Notes: generated from the letters alone by a model not told the origin. A DNA stretch of 43,314 nucleotides from an uncultured Lachnospiraceae bacterium (GCA_910586715.1 CAJUJG010000030.1:1-43314), one strand, 5' to 3'; positions 8,938 through 17,775 are shown, numbered from the stretch's first letter. Program-made: numbers and translations.

Positions 8938-9639
8938 ATGGCAAATAAACAGAAAATTTTAATCGTTGACGACGACGAAAACATCGCAGAACTGATTTCC
9001 TTGTATATGACAAAGGAATGTTTTGAAACCAAAATTGTATATGACGGCGAATCAGCGCTTCGGGAAGCGGAAAGTTTTTCACCTGATTTAATTCTGCTTG
9101 ACCTGATGCTTCCCGGTATCGACGGATACCAAGTGTGCCGCGAAGTACGCCAAAAAGCACAAACACCAATAATAATGCTCTCCGCAAAAGGTGAAGTGTT
9201 TGACAAGGTATTGGGATTGGAGCTCGGCGCCGACGATTATCTCGAGAAACCATTTGACACAAAAGAGCTTGTGGCTCGTGTAAAGGCAGTGCTACGCCGC
9301 TATAAGGCAACCGCGCCTGTTCCCCCTGCCGCATCTGCAAAGCAGGTGAGCTATCCTGACCTGACAATCAACCTCACAAACTATTCCGTCATCTACAACG
9401 GACATACTGTGGATATGCCGCCCAAGGAGCTTGAGCTATTGTATTTTCTTGCCGCCTCTCCTAATCGTGTATTTACAAGAGAACAGCTTTTGGATCAAAT
9501 ATGGGGTTACGAATATATTGGTGACACTCGTACTGTAGACGTACATATCAAACGTCTGCGCGAAAAAATAAAAGATCACGAAGCATGGCGGATTGCTACA
9601 ATTTGGAGCATCGGCTACAAATTTGAGGTAAAAAATTGA
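8938..9639 (+). CDS. OmpR/PhoB-family response regulator
   Basis: 233 aa. The receiver domain has the acidic pair D11-D12, phosphoacceptor D55 (LLDLMLPG), the conserved S/T (MLSAKG) and the Lys in LEKPF. The C-terminal winged helix carries PKELELLYFLA and RTVDVHIKRLREKI, typical of DNA-binding OmpR members. The ribosome site is AAAGAGGGAAACGCA before ATG. The cognate histidine kinase follows 78 bases downstream, separated by two hairpins. It starts just after mutS2 with no promoter visible. The regulon is unknown; the convergent beta-helix lipoprotein or the wall genes nearby are possible targets only by proximity. Confidence 0.93.
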   Translation: MANKQKILIVDDDENIAELISLYMTKECFETKIVYDGESALREAESFSPDLILLDLMLPGIDGYQVCREVRQKAQTPIIMLSAKGEVFDKVLGLELGADDYLEKPFDTKELVARVKAVLRRYKATAPVPPAASAKQVSYPDLTINLTNYSVIYNGHTVDMPPKELELLYFLAASPNRVFTREQLLDQIWGYEYIGDTRTVDVHIKRLREKIKDHEAWRIATIWSIGYKFEVKN

Positions 9640-9691
9640 AAAATCAAAGATTTTTCAATGCAAGTTTGTGCTTTACAGTCCAAACTTGCAT
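9635..9691. repeat. two back-to-back hairpins between regulator and kinase genes
   Basis: The first is an 11-bp perfect inverted repeat (ATTGAAAAATC, loop AAA, GATTTTTCAAT; 9635-9659) that overlaps the regulator stop codon. The second is an 11-bp perfect inverted repeat (ATGCAAGTTTG / CAAACTTGCAT; 9658-9668 and 9681-9691). The first has no trailing T run, so neither is a canonical terminator. Confidence 0.8.
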
Positions 9692-9717
9692 GCTGAGAAG
9701 GGAGCAAGACTATTGAC

Positions 9718-11133
9718 ATGAAACGCACATTATATCTGAAATTCGTCCTTGCATATTTTATCTTTGCCTTTTTCGGCTTTATTGTAGTGGCAACTTTTAC
9801 ATCAAGTATGACACTTGAACATATGAAGCGGGAGCGCGCGGACACGCTGTACAAAGAAGCGCTGCTCATCGCGGACTCTTATGCCGCTGACCTTTATAAT
9901 AACGAAAATACATTGGAATCCGTGTGGCGGCAGATTGATGCAATCGGAACGTTTGTGGACGCGTCCATTTGGATTGTAAACCCTTCCGGACTTGTCATCC
10001 TGGATTCCGGCTCACAGCCTGACATTGAAAATCCCACCACAATTCCAAATTTTAGTCCAACCATTACCGGCAGCTCATTCTACACAGTCGGCAACTTTTT
10101 TGGCATGTTTGACGAAGACATGATTTCAGCCTTTGCTCCCATTACTTCAAATTACAAGGTCAAAGGCTATGTTATTATCCACACGCCGATGTCGGAACTG
10201 GAAGCCTCGTGCAATTCACTCCTGAATATCTCTTATATCACGCTGATCATCCTGTTCCTGCTGTCGCTGATTATCCTGCTGTTCTTCACGGAAATGGTCT
10301 ACCTGCCGCTGCGCAAAATTACACATGCAACGGAACAATATGCAGTCGGTAATTTCCGTTACGAATTTCAGGTTGACAGCGAGGACGAAATCGGCTATCT
10401 TGCGGCATCACTCGCTTACATGGCAAGTGAAGTCGCCAAAAGTGAGGACAATCAAAAACGGCTTGTGGCAAATATCTCCCATGATTTCCGCTCTCCGCTT
10501 ACATCCATGCGCGGATACCTCGAAGCGATGCTTGACGGCACAATTCCTGCCGAACTACATGAAAAATATATCGGTGTTGTGTTAAATGAAACAGACCGTC
10601 TTACAAAGCTGACAAACTCATTACTCACGCTTAATAACCTGAACACAAAAGGAATGATTTTAAACCGTACCGATTTCGACATCAATCAAATTATAAAAAA
10701 TACGGCAGCTTCTTTTGAAGGAACCTGCCGTAATAAACTCATTACAATTGAACTTGTGCTTACCGGTGATGAGATGCTTGTCAATGCCGATATGGTTAAA
10801 ATCCAACAGGTGCTTTACAATCTCGTGGACAACGCAATCAAATTCAGCCACAAAAACTCGTCCATCAAAATCGAAACCATTGAACGCTCCAATAAGCTTC
10901 TCATTTCCGTAAAGGACAGCGGTATCGGTATCCCCGCTGACAGCATTAAACTCATTTGGAACCGTTTTTACAAGACGGACCTCTCGCGCGGCAAGGACAA
11001 AAAAGGAACCGGACTCGGACTTTCCATCACAAAGGAAATTATCCAGTCGCATAATGAAAACATCAATGTCATCAGCACCGAAGGCATCGGCACCGAGTTT
11101 ATTTTTACACTCGAGAAATCCAAGGAAGATTAA
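9718..11133 (+). CDS. membrane sensor histidine kinase with HAMP domain
   Basis: 471 aa. Two membrane segments (about residues 6-30 and 168-190) bracket an extracytoplasmic sensor of about 135 residues with a PAS-like (sCache-type) look. HAMP follows, then the dimerisation box with H255 in NISHDFRSP, the N box NLVDNAIKFS, G1 KDSGIGIP and G2 GTGLGLSI. It should autophosphorylate and signal to the response regulator just upstream. The ATG at 9718 has GGGAG upstream. Its stop overlaps the stop of the convergent lipoprotein gene by four bases, so there is no room for a terminator between them. Confidence 0.93.
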   Translation: MKRTLYLKFVLAYFIFAFFGFIVVATFTSSMTLEHMKRERADTLYKEALLIADSYAADLYNNENTLESVWRQIDAIGTFVDASIWIVNPSGLVILDSGSQPDIENPTTIPNFSPTITGSSFYTVGNFFGMFDEDMISAFAPITSNYKVKGYVIIHTPMSELEASCNSLLNISYITLIILFLLSLIILLFFTEMVYLPLRKITHATEQYAVGNFRYEFQVDSEDEIGYLAASLAYMASEVAKSEDNQKRLVANISHDFRSPLTSMRGYLEAMLDGTIPAELHEKYIGVVLNETDRLTKLTNSLLTLNNLNTKGMILNRTDFDINQIIKNTAASFEGTCRNKLITIELVLTGDEMLVNADMVKIQQVLYNLVDNAIKFSHKNSSIKIETIERSNKLLISVKDSGIGIPADSIKLIWNRFYKTDLSRGKDKKGTGLGLSITKEIIQSHNENINVISTEGIGTEFIFTLEKSKED

Positions 11134-12635
11134 TCATCATGAAATGTCGCCGTAACCTGTGTTTCCTCCGTTCCCATTTTCAGCGTATATGTCCCGCCGT
11201 CCACGATTGCGGGACAGCTGACTACAACGGAATTGCAGCTTTTTTCGATTGTGTGCGCAAGCAGCTCCTTTCCGTCTGCGTCAAGAAGTATCACATCCGT
11301 TCCAGCCTGCTGCAGCGACATGCTGTTTACGAGAATGAAGCCTTGCGTCGAGCGGCTTCCAAAATTTACTGCCATATTGCTCTGCCCTGCCGCCACCACA
11401 ATCCCGCCCATAATTACCGCCGAAAGGTCATAATCAAGCGCTCCGTCTCCGGCATCGGAAGAGCCAAGAACATACGTTTCTCCCCCGCTTACCATTAAAT
11501 GACCGTTTGAATCCATTCCGTCTCCTTCCGCGTCAATTCTGACTACGCCACCCGAAATATGAATATTCGCATCATTATGCGGCGCTTTCTTACCGCCAAA
11601 ATCCTGTACGTTTTCGACTTCTGCCTCCTGTGTGGAAATACGCTTGTCAGTGGCATTGATCCCGTCATCGGAAGCGGTAATATCAATTACGCCTCCGCTA
11701 ATATTAATCAGGCGCGCTTCCAAGCCTTCATCAGATTTTGCGACCGTCAACGTTCCGCCTGCAATATTGATTTCATTCATTGCCTCAATACCATCGCCTT
11801 GCACATCGAGGAAAAATGTACCATCCTCAATATAAACCCATCCCGCCGTGTCATCGTCATCATTTACGGAATGGACCGCGTCCTTGCCTGCCGTAACACG
11901 GAAACTGCCGTTTGCAACCGCAACGCTGTCTTTTCCTGACAGTCCGTGGGAAGCTGCCGTAATCTCATAATTACCGCCTGTTATCACAAGGTCATTTTTA
12001 GACACCACACCGTGTCCTGCAGGAGCCGAAACCGTAAGGCTTCCTGTTCCGTTCAGCGTCAAATCGTCCTTTGAAAAAATGACTGCATCAATATGATTGT
12101 CATCAATTTCCAAAAATGAACCGCCATTCGCAAGCATATTTTCCGATTTGTCCGCAAGCGTGAGAAACACCTTGTCTGCCTGTTTTACATAAATCGGGGC
12201 GGACGTATCGCTCCTTACATTAATACCGTTTAACACAAGCTGAACCTTCTGCTCCTTATTAACATCCACGATAATCATGCCGTTTGCAAGCGCGCCTTCC
12301 ATGAGATAAACACCTTCTTCTTTGATTGTGACAACATCACCGTCAATTTCTACGCCTTTGCTGCCGGTCGTTGAGCCGCCGTCACGCAGTGTAATTATTT
12401 CGCACGTCTCCTCATCGTATGTGCCGCCCAAATCACGTTTGGAAAACAGATTTTCCGTATCTATTATGGAATAACCCCCCTCAAAAACATTGTTTTCCGT
12501 TTCATTGTTCATTATTTCGCCCGCAATGTCACCTTCCATTGTACTTCTTTCCGGCAATACCTGCGCCGTACCGGAACACGCCGTCAAAAACAGCGCCGTT
12601 GCCAATACGACTGCAGCAAATTTATATTGTATCAC
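11130..12635 (-). CDS. lipoprotein with Cthe_2159-like right-handed beta-helix (DUF4353 type)
   Basis: 501 aa from the GTG at 12635, chosen because GAGGG lies six bases upstream and it yields an ideal lipoprotein signal (MIQYKFAAVVLATALFLTAC, lipobox LTAC). The mature part is built of repeated short beta turns rich in G/N/D (ISGGVIDITASDDG, ITGGNYEITAASHG, IAGGTLTVAKSDEG), the pattern of the Cthe_2159 family, in which a Clostridium thermocellum member binds acidic polysaccharide such as polygalacturonate. Repeated DDG/DDD turns suggest calcium binding. I infer a surface polysaccharide-binding protein. It converges on the histidine kinase gene, with which it overlaps by four bases. Confidence 0.82.
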   Translation of the reverse strand: MIQYKFAAVVLATALFLTACSGTAQVLPERSTMEGDIAGEIMNNETENNVFEGGYSIIDTENLFSKRDLGGTYDEETCEIITLRDGGSTTGSKGVEIDGDVVTIKEEGVYLMEGALANGMIIVDVNKEQKVQLVLNGINVRSDTSAPIYVKQADKVFLTLADKSENMLANGGSFLEIDDNHIDAVIFSKDDLTLNGTGSLTVSAPAGHGVVSKNDLVITGGNYEITAASHGLSGKDSVAVANGSFRVTAGKDAVHSVNDDDDTAGWVYIEDGTFFLDVQGDGIEAMNEINIAGGTLTVAKSDEGLEARLINISGGVIDITASDDGINATDKRISTQEAEVENVQDFGGKKAPHNDANIHISGGVVRIDAEGDGMDSNGHLMVSGGETYVLGSSDAGDGALDYDLSAVIMGGIVVAAGQSNMAVNFGSRSTQGFILVNSMSLQQAGTDVILLDADGKELLAHTIEKSCNSVVVSCPAIVDGGTYTLKMGTEETQVTATFHDD

Positions 12636-12717
12636 TATAATCCCTCTTTTCCGCATTAAGCCAAACGTTATCCCCTCTATCATTAATCCTATAACAGGCA
12701 GCCTAATAATGCAATTG

Positions 12718-13139
12718 CTATTTTCCTTTCACAAACCCTTTCCGAGTCAGCAAAAACGCAGCCGCCAAAATCCCAACCGACAAATATCCCACTGTAAAAA
12801 GCAGTGATACCGCTATTTTTGACCAAATCAGTCGATTCTTTCCAAACTTTGTCGTAAGCAGCAACAATGCCGCACCGGATTCATACTCCCCCGTTTCTTC
12901 CTTTGGAACTTCCTCCATAAAACCGGCGTCTTCTTTCTAAAGTAATCCGTACATTTGTTTCTTGTAATCGTATAAAAGTAATACTTAATCTTGCCCGCAT
13001 TGCGGCAATCCGCATAGCGCTCAATAAAACTTGCAAACGTATCCTGACACAAATCCTCTGCCGTCGAACGGTTTCCCACAGAGCGGTAACAATAACCAAA
13101 AATCGCGTTGTAGTATTTCCTTATGATTTTCTCAAGCAT
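12718..13139 (-). pseudogene. ECF sigma factor remnant fused out of frame to an ABC-2 permease tail
   Basis: From the ATG at 13139 the first 70 residues are a good ECF sigma region 2 (YNAIFGYCYRSVGNR, AEDLCQDTFASFIERY, RNKCTDYFRKK). A single missing T near 12924 then moves the frame; restoring it gives FMEEVPKEETGEYESG as expected in these factors. At that point the sequence changes to ALLLLTTKFGKNRLIWSKI plus two hydrophobic helices, which resembles ABC-2 type permeases, ending at a stop at 12718. Region 4 of the sigma factor and most of the permease are missing. I infer a deletion joining two genes of a former sigma/ABC operon, plus a frameshift. It lies just downstream of the tRNA-Phe terminator. 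Confidence 0.75.
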
Positions 13140-13193
13140 AAAAGTCCCCCCTCTGTTTTATATAACGAATGAACACGCAAAAAAGTCAAAACG

Positions 13194-13243
13194 CAAAAAA
13201 ATAAACCCTTACATACACCGCACCCACGATGCCTGTAAGGGTT
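13194..13243 (-). terminator. Rho-independent terminator of tRNA-Phe
   Basis: On the minus strand AACCCTTACA and TGTAAGGGTT form a 10-bp stem with a 20-base loop, followed by TATTTTTTTG. Confidence 0.85.
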
Positions 13244-13245
13244 CC

Positions 13246-13318
<73 letters not shown>

Positions 13319-13365
13319 AAACACGTATGATACGCTTACTCATATCATACGCCTTAATAAAACAA

Positions 13366-13394
13366 ATTTTACTAAATATTACCGGCTTTGTCAA
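13366..13394 (-). promoter_or_regulatory. promoter of tRNA-Phe
   Basis: TTGACA, 17 bases, TAAAAT on the minus strand, about 50 bases upstream of the mature tRNA. The leader contains a 9-bp inverted repeat (CGTATGATA / TATCATACG, 13324-13351), and the -35 overlaps a small hairpin (CAAGCATG / CATGCTTG) that sits after the DUF1266 gene. Confidence 0.8.
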
Positions 13395-13427
13395 GCATGA
13401 AATCCATGCTTGTCTTTACTGCCTTTT

Positions 13428-14276
13428 TTACCATGTCTTCTCCAACGTCACATTATAATCAACACGGAACGGATTGTCATCTGCCGCCAAAAGCTCCTCA
13501 TAGACTTCACGACGCTCAGAGCTGTCACTCTCATTCCAGTACTCGTAGCCTCTCAGATAACTGTCAACCAGCTCGTCCCAAGAGCTGTACAACGGCTGAA
13601 GTGTCTCGGCAATCTCAAGTGACTTGTCAAGCGCCTCCTCCTTTGTATAGTATCCTGCCATATAGTAAAAGCTCATCAGACTCAACGCACGGCAGTAATC
13701 CCATCCGTCAATTGCCGTCTCACCATACTCTTTATACATATTATATGTTGCAGCATCCAGCTGCGCTTCCTCCGGAGTTTCCTCAAATTCCTGAATCAGA
13801 AAATTTACCAACTCTTCCTCTCCGCATTCTTCAGCAATCTGTGAAAGCAGCTCGCCTGTTATCATGAAATCATCACGATGTCCCTCTGTCAAAATCCAGT
13901 CAAGCGTCTCGTCTGCGCTCGTGCGATCTGTTACACCCCATGAGCTGTCAAGCATTGACTGATACTGCGCTTCCATTATCATGCTGGGTTCCGAACCGCC
14001 AAATACATTATAATCCTGACCGTTTAAATATGTAAGAATTGCGTAAGTAGCGTTAAACCATTGAACCGTATCTGTCTCACCCTCCACGCTGTCTACAACT
14101 TCCGAAGAAGCTTCAGTCGCTGATGCTTCATCTGCTGTACTTTTTGCATCGTCATTAGAAACCGCGACGTCATTTGAAGTGTCTGCAATCGTTCTTGCCC
14201 CGCACCCCGTCAGACTTGACGCTGCCAAAGCAACCGACAACGTTACAACTACTAAATTTTTGTTTATCTTTTTCAT
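13428..14276 (-). CDS. lipoprotein with DUF1266 domain
   Basis: 282 aa from ATG 14276, where a lipoprotein signal begins (MKKINKNLVVVTLSVALAAS, then LTGC). The upstream frame to 14330 has no better start. A Ser/Asp/Glu-rich spacer to about residue 75 is followed by a DUF1266-type domain: WGVTDRTSADETLDWI, LTEGHRDDF, GWDYCRALSLM, AGYYTKEEALDKS and SWDELVDSYLRGYEYW match the family's spaced Trp, Gly-His-Arg and Ala/Gly-Trp-Asp landmarks. The biochemical role of DUF1266 is unknown. It follows the CwlD-like amidase and has its own promoter. Confidence 0.8.
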   Translation of the reverse strand: MKKINKNLVVVTLSVALAASSLTGCGARTIADTSNDVAVSNDDAKSTADEASATEASSEVVDSVEGETDTVQWFNATYAILTYLNGQDYNVFGGSEPSMIMEAQYQSMLDSSWGVTDRTSADETLDWILTEGHRDDFMITGELLSQIAEECGEEELVNFLIQEFEETPEEAQLDAATYNMYKEYGETAIDGWDYCRALSLMSFYYMAGYYTKEEALDKSLEIAETLQPLYSSWDELVDSYLRGYEYWNESDSSERREVYEELLAADDNPFRVDYNVTLEKTW

Positions 14277-14339
14277 TTGATACCTATACCCCTTTCTAAA
14301 ACTCCTTGGTACTCTATAAAAATTTACCACCGATAAATG

Positions 14340-14368
14340 ATTTTATCCTAATATTATGTTTATGTCAA
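14340..14368 (-). promoter_or_regulatory. promoter for the DUF1266 lipoprotein
   Basis: TTGACA, 17 bases, TAAAAT on the minus strand; the -35 overlaps the end of the amidase gene and the -10 is about 64 bases from the chosen ATG. Confidence 0.8.
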
Positions 14369-15084
14369 GGACTATCACTGTTTATCACCTGCATAATGCC
14401 CATATAAATTGCCCACGCCACCTTCTCCTGATAGTCGTCTTTAATCAATAAATCCGCTTCTGTAGGGTTGCTCATAAATGCACATTCCACAATCATAATC
14501 GGCACAGATGTCTTTTTTAGCAAATAATAACTGCTGTTATCCTTTGCAGCCCGCTCCTTTGATGGTTTTAAACTTTTTACAAGCTGTGTCTGCATAATCT
14601 CCGCCGCAGCTTTGCTCTTTACGGAATCCTTATAATAAAACACCTGCACACCGCACACTGACGGGTCGGGATAGCTGTTCTGATGAATGCTCACCGCAAG
14701 CTCCGGTTTTGCCTCCTCGATAATCGAAAGACGCTTCTTCATATCGCGTACCTTTTTGTTGGAGTCACCCTCGTTGTAAAGTCCGCTGTCATCCGTTCTC
14801 GTCATTACCACATTAATGCCGCTTTCCTTCAAATTGCGTTCAAGCTTCAGGGCGATTGCAAGATTAATATCCTTCTCCAACGCTTTGTTGATACCGACCT
14901 TTCCAGGGTCAATTCCGCCATGTCCTGCATCCACCACAATCGTTACCGACCTATTTTTTGCCGCACGTATGTGCTCTTCAAGTGTGCTTACAAATTGTGC
15001 CGACTCACCTGCAATCCACAACATCGCAAGCACCAAAAGAAATGTCAGCGCTTTGGTTGCATTTTGTCCCTGTTTTATCCCCAT
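14365..15084 (-). CDS. cwlD: N-acetylmuramoyl-L-alanine amidase, CwlD-like (Amidase_3)
   Basis: 239 aa, close to Bacillus CwlD in length. An N-terminal membrane segment (about residues 10-28) anchors an Amidase_3 domain: the zinc His in VVDAGHGGIDPG, the Glu in KALEKDINLAIAL, the second His in VSIHQNSYP and the catalytic Glu in IVECAFMSNPTEADLL. These zinc amidases cut the bond between muramic acid and the peptide stem; CwlD itself prepares muramic-delta-lactam in spore cortex. No extra wall-binding domain is present. The CwlD identification relies on size and architecture, and a vegetative amidase is possible. It follows the metal ABC permease after 64 bases. Confidence 0.82.
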   Translation of the reverse strand: MGIKQGQNATKALTFLLVLAMLWIAGESAQFVSTLEEHIRAAKNRSVTIVVDAGHGGIDPGKVGINKALEKDINLAIALKLERNLKESGINVVMTRTDDSGLYNEGDSNKKVRDMKKRLSIIEEAKPELAVSIHQNSYPDPSVCGVQVFYYKDSVKSKAAAEIMQTQLVKSLKPSKERAAKDNSSYYLLKKTSVPIMIVECAFMSNPTEADLLIKDDYQEKVAWAIYMGIMQVINSDSP

Positions 15085-15148
15085 ATATCCGCACCTGTTA
15101 TCAACTGCTTTACAGATATACTATGCAGAGAACATTTTTTTCATGCTA

Positions 15149-15988
15149 TTATCCCCGCCGGAGCCCCCGCCCTATCACACAGTTAATGCCAAATGCCGCA
15201 ATATCCGCCGCCACAATCGTAGATCCGACAGGCGTTGAAAACAGAATAGACAGCACAATCCCCAAAAGCGCACAAAACACTGAAATCACTGTAGAATAAA
15301 TAATCACGCCTTTGAAATTTTGAACCACGCGCATAGCCGAAAGCGCCGGAAAAATAATAAGCGCGGAAATCAGCAGCGAACCCACAAGATTCATTGCAAG
15401 CACAATAATGATTGCTGTGATAACTGCAATCAATGTATTATACGTATTGGTTTTAATGCCTGTCGCTTTCGCAAAGTTCTCGTCGAACGTCACCGCAAAT
15501 ATCCGGTTATACAAAACAACAAAAACCGCCACAACAATCACCGACATGACGACGCACAACCACACCTCCGCCTTCGTCAGCGTTAAAATCGACGTTGAGC
15601 CAAACAGCGTACTGCACACATCGCCCGAAATATTTGCAGACGTCGAAAAAAGATGCATCACCAAATACCCAATCGCGAGCGAACCTACGGAAAGCATTGC
15701 AATTGCCGCATCTCCATGTATCTTAGGATTTTGACCTGTCCGGAGTATCAAAACTGCCGCGGCAATCGTCACCGGCATTACAATCACAGACGTGCTTGTA
15801 AGGTCAAAGATTGTACCGATTGCAAGCGCCCCAAACGCCACATGCGAAAGCCCGTCGCCAATATAGGAAAACCGTTTCAGCACAAGCGTAACGCCAAGCA
15901 GCGATGAACACAGCGCAATCAGCGTCCCCACAATCAACGCATAGCGCACAAACGGATAGGACAAATAAAACTGTAACGTTTCAATCAT
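15149..15988 (-). CDS. metal ABC transporter permease, ZnuB/MntB family
   Basis: 279 aa from ATG 15988, which overlaps the stop of the ATPase gene as ATGA, a sign of translational coupling. About eight hydrophobic helices and the family landmarks GDGLSHVAFGALAIG and NLVGSLLISALIIFPALSA identify an ABC-3 family permease for Zn, Mn or Fe. The partner ATPase is immediately upstream. No solute-binding protein of the ZnuA/MntC family is in the window. The metal cannot be told from sequence. Confidence 0.88.
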   Translation of the reverse strand: MIETLQFYLSYPFVRYALIVGTLIALCSSLLGVTLVLKRFSYIGDGLSHVAFGALAIGTIFDLTSTSVIVMPVTIAAAVLILRTGQNPKIHGDAAIAMLSVGSLAIGYLVMHLFSTSANISGDVCSTLFGSTSILTLTKAEVWLCVVMSVIVVAVFVVLYNRIFAVTFDENFAKATGIKTNTYNTLIAVITAIIIVLAMNLVGSLLISALIIFPALSAMRVVQNFKGVIIYSTVISVFCALLGIVLSILFSTPVGSTIVAADIAAFGINCVIGRGLRRG

Positions 15989-16686
15989 CGCACGCTCCCC
16001 CCTATATCCTTCCAAAAATCGCTCTTTACATACTCCTTTGGAGTCCCGATAAACGACCGCTCCTTCTCCACATGCAGCACATGACTTGCATATTTCACCG
16101 CAGCATGAATATCATGACTTACCATAATAATCGTGAGCCCCTCATTGTTTAAATCCTTAATTAACTGGTAAAATTCCACCGTCACCTTCGGGTCTAATCC
16201 GGTCACAGGCTCGTCCAGCACCAAAAGCTTTGCGGACGCACAAAGCGCCCTTGCAAGCAGAACCCTCTGCTGCTGCCCGCCGGACAGATTGCGGTAGCAC
16301 TCCTTTTTCAACTCCCAAATATCCATACGCCGCATATTCTTTTCCGCCAGCTTTTTCTCTTCCTTTCCAAAAAAAGCACGTCTGCCGCATTTCGAAAGCG
16401 TACCGGAAAGGACAATTTCCCATACCGATGCCGGAAAGTCCTTCTGCACAAACGTCTGCTGCGGAAGATAGCCAATCTCGTACCGCTCCAGTCCGTCACC
16501 GTATGTTATACTGCCGTTCATCAACGGCGTAAGTCCTAACAGCGTTTTCATAAGCGTACTTTTTCCTGCCCCGTTCTCGCCAAGGATACAAAGATAATCT
16601 CTCCGGCAAACCTCAAAACTGATGTTCTCCGCTACAGGAACTCCTTCATACCCCAGCACCAAATTCTCACATTTTATAAAAGACAT
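15985..16686 (-). CDS. metal ABC transporter ATP-binding protein, ZnuC family
   Basis: 233 aa with Walker A GENGAGKST, Q loop GYLPQQT, signature LSGGQQQR, Walker B LLVLDEPVTGLDP and the switch His in MVSHDIHA. This energises metal import with the overlapping permease gene. It lies 18 bases downstream of the lipoprotein gene at 16705, so the three form one operon from the promoter at 17404-17432. Zinc or manganese import is inferred from the family of the permease. Confidence 0.9.
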   Translation of the reverse strand: MSFIKCENLVLGYEGVPVAENISFEVCRRDYLCILGENGAGKSTLMKTLLGLTPLMNGSITYGDGLERYEIGYLPQQTFVQKDFPASVWEIVLSGTLSKCGRRAFFGKEEKKLAEKNMRRMDIWELKKECYRNLSGGQQQRVLLARALCASAKLLVLDEPVTGLDPKVTVEFYQLIKDLNNEGLTIIMVSHDIHAAVKYASHVLHVEKERSFIGTPKEYVKSDFWKDIGGSVR

Positions 16687-16704
16687 TTCACGTCTCCATT
16701 CCTA

Positions 16705-17367
16705 TCAAAATTCTGCATCCTCTAAACTGTAATCCGAATCAAACAGCGCCCTTTCCAGTGCAATCACATCCTCACTGTTCGGCGTATAAACATTCTCCAC
16801 CAGCTCTATCCGAATGGTCAGCGATTGCGCCGCTTCATATTCCACGTTTCCTATACTTTCTTGCAGCGCGTCACGCAAAACCTCCGTCATATCTTCAAGC
16901 ATCTCCTCCTGTGCGGGCATCTCCTCCATTGCTTCCCATGCTTCCGGAAGGCTTGCAATATTATTGTTATAAACAGTGAGTGCCGGCTCAAAAACCTTCA
17001 TGCGTTCATATGTAATTTCCACAACATAAGATCCGTCCTCCTGCTTTTTCGCCTCGCCGACCGTGTATTTCACTTTCCCGTAAATTTCCTTAAACAGACT
17101 GCGGAAATCCGCCTCTAAATCCTCTGACATACTCAGCTTTTCCGTAAAAAATGTCATTTCGGAATTGATACCGCGCTCATACAGCGCAGCAGCCTCCTCA
17201 CTCGTTCCAAGCTTCATCTCCACATAGGCTGCAGAATCTCCCTTGTACGACAAATCAAGCATTGCCTGCAGATACGCACGCGCATCAAGCTTCGCACCGC
17301 ACGCCGCAAGCAGACCGCATACGAGTAAGCAGCTTACCGCAGCGCTTATCTTCTTTATTTGTTTCAT
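16705..17367 (-). CDS. lipoprotein of unknown function, first gene of the metal ABC operon
   Basis: 220 aa with a lipoprotein signal (CLLVCGLLAACG). The mature protein is mostly helical, acidic and Met-rich (AWEAMEEMPAQEEMLEDMTEV), with a segment KVKYTVGEAKKQEDGSYVVEITYERMKV-like beta strands in the middle. It lacks the paired-lobe length (about 300 residues) and His-rich loop of ZnuA/MntC proteins, so it is not a typical solute-binding protein. It resembles DUF5105-type or similar Firmicutes lipoproteins only in general look. Because it is promoter-proximal and 18 bases from the ATPase, a role in the metal transporter is worth testing, but this is inference. Confidence 0.75.
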   Translation of the reverse strand: MKQIKKISAAVSCLLVCGLLAACGAKLDARAYLQAMLDLSYKGDSAAYVEMKLGTSEEAAALYERGINSEMTFFTEKLSMSEDLEADFRSLFKEIYGKVKYTVGEAKKQEDGSYVVEITYERMKVFEPALTVYNNNIASLPEAWEAMEEMPAQEEMLEDMTEVLRDALQESIGNVEYEAAQSLTIRIELVENVYTPNSEDVIALERALFDSDYSLEDAEF

Positions 17368-17403
17368 TCCAAATCACTCCTATTCTTATAAAGACCCTCT
17401 ATC

Positions 17404-17432
17404 AGTATATATAAGAGTTTCCCTCACGTCAA
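17404..17432 (-). promoter_or_regulatory. promoter for the lipoprotein-ABC operon
   Basis: TTGACG, 17 bases, TATACT on the minus strand, about 37 bases upstream of the ATG at 17367. No Zur or MntR box was recognised around it. Confidence 0.8.
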
Positions 17433-17436
17433 GGAT

Positions 17437-17775
17437 TTAGCCAAGTTCCGCATCCATCATAACAATATCCTGGACCAGTGCCATCGTCCCAAGCGGCACA
17501 GTCTTCTCCGGCTCCAAAAGCAGTGTAGCTGCGTTTGCGGACAGCCGCTGCGTTTCCCCGGCTGCAATATTTTCCGGTCCGCTTTCCTGCCGCGGGCACG
17601 AACGCACTGCACGTACCGCAGCAGCATTCGGCATAGGAACCTGCCGGTTTCCCCGTATAATCCTCCAGCACCGCCTGATGTCCAATGTAAAATATAGAAT
17701 GACAGCTGTAATCCCGAATAACGCAGCCATAATCAAGAAAAAATATGACACATATGTCATTTCCGTAATATCCAA
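17437..17775 (-). CDS. small single-span membrane protein, last gene of the kinase operon
   Basis: 112 aa. A short N-terminal tail is followed by one hydrophobic helix (about residues 8-30, YVSYFFLIMAALFGITAVIL), a basic stretch (DIRRCWRIIRGNRQ) and a cytoplasmic tail ending in LLLEPEKTVPLGTMALVQDIVMM, a Thr-containing segment that could be phosphorylated and read by the FHA protein; this last point is speculation. It starts 15 bases after the kinase stop, so is in the same transcript. No family recognised. A longer overlapping frame (17429-17782) has no plausible protein character. Confidence 0.6.
   Translation of the reverse strand: MDITEMTYVSYFFLIMAALFGITAVILYFTLDIRRCWRIIRGNRQVPMPNAAAVRAVRSCPRQESGPENIAAGETQRLSANAATLLLEPEKTVPLGTMALVQDIVMMDAELG

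Noticed and set aside
13384..13414. Terminator after the DUF1266 gene
   Set aside because: There is a hairpin (CAAGCATG / CATGCTTG) but no T run, and the sequence also serves as the tRNA-Phe -35 region.
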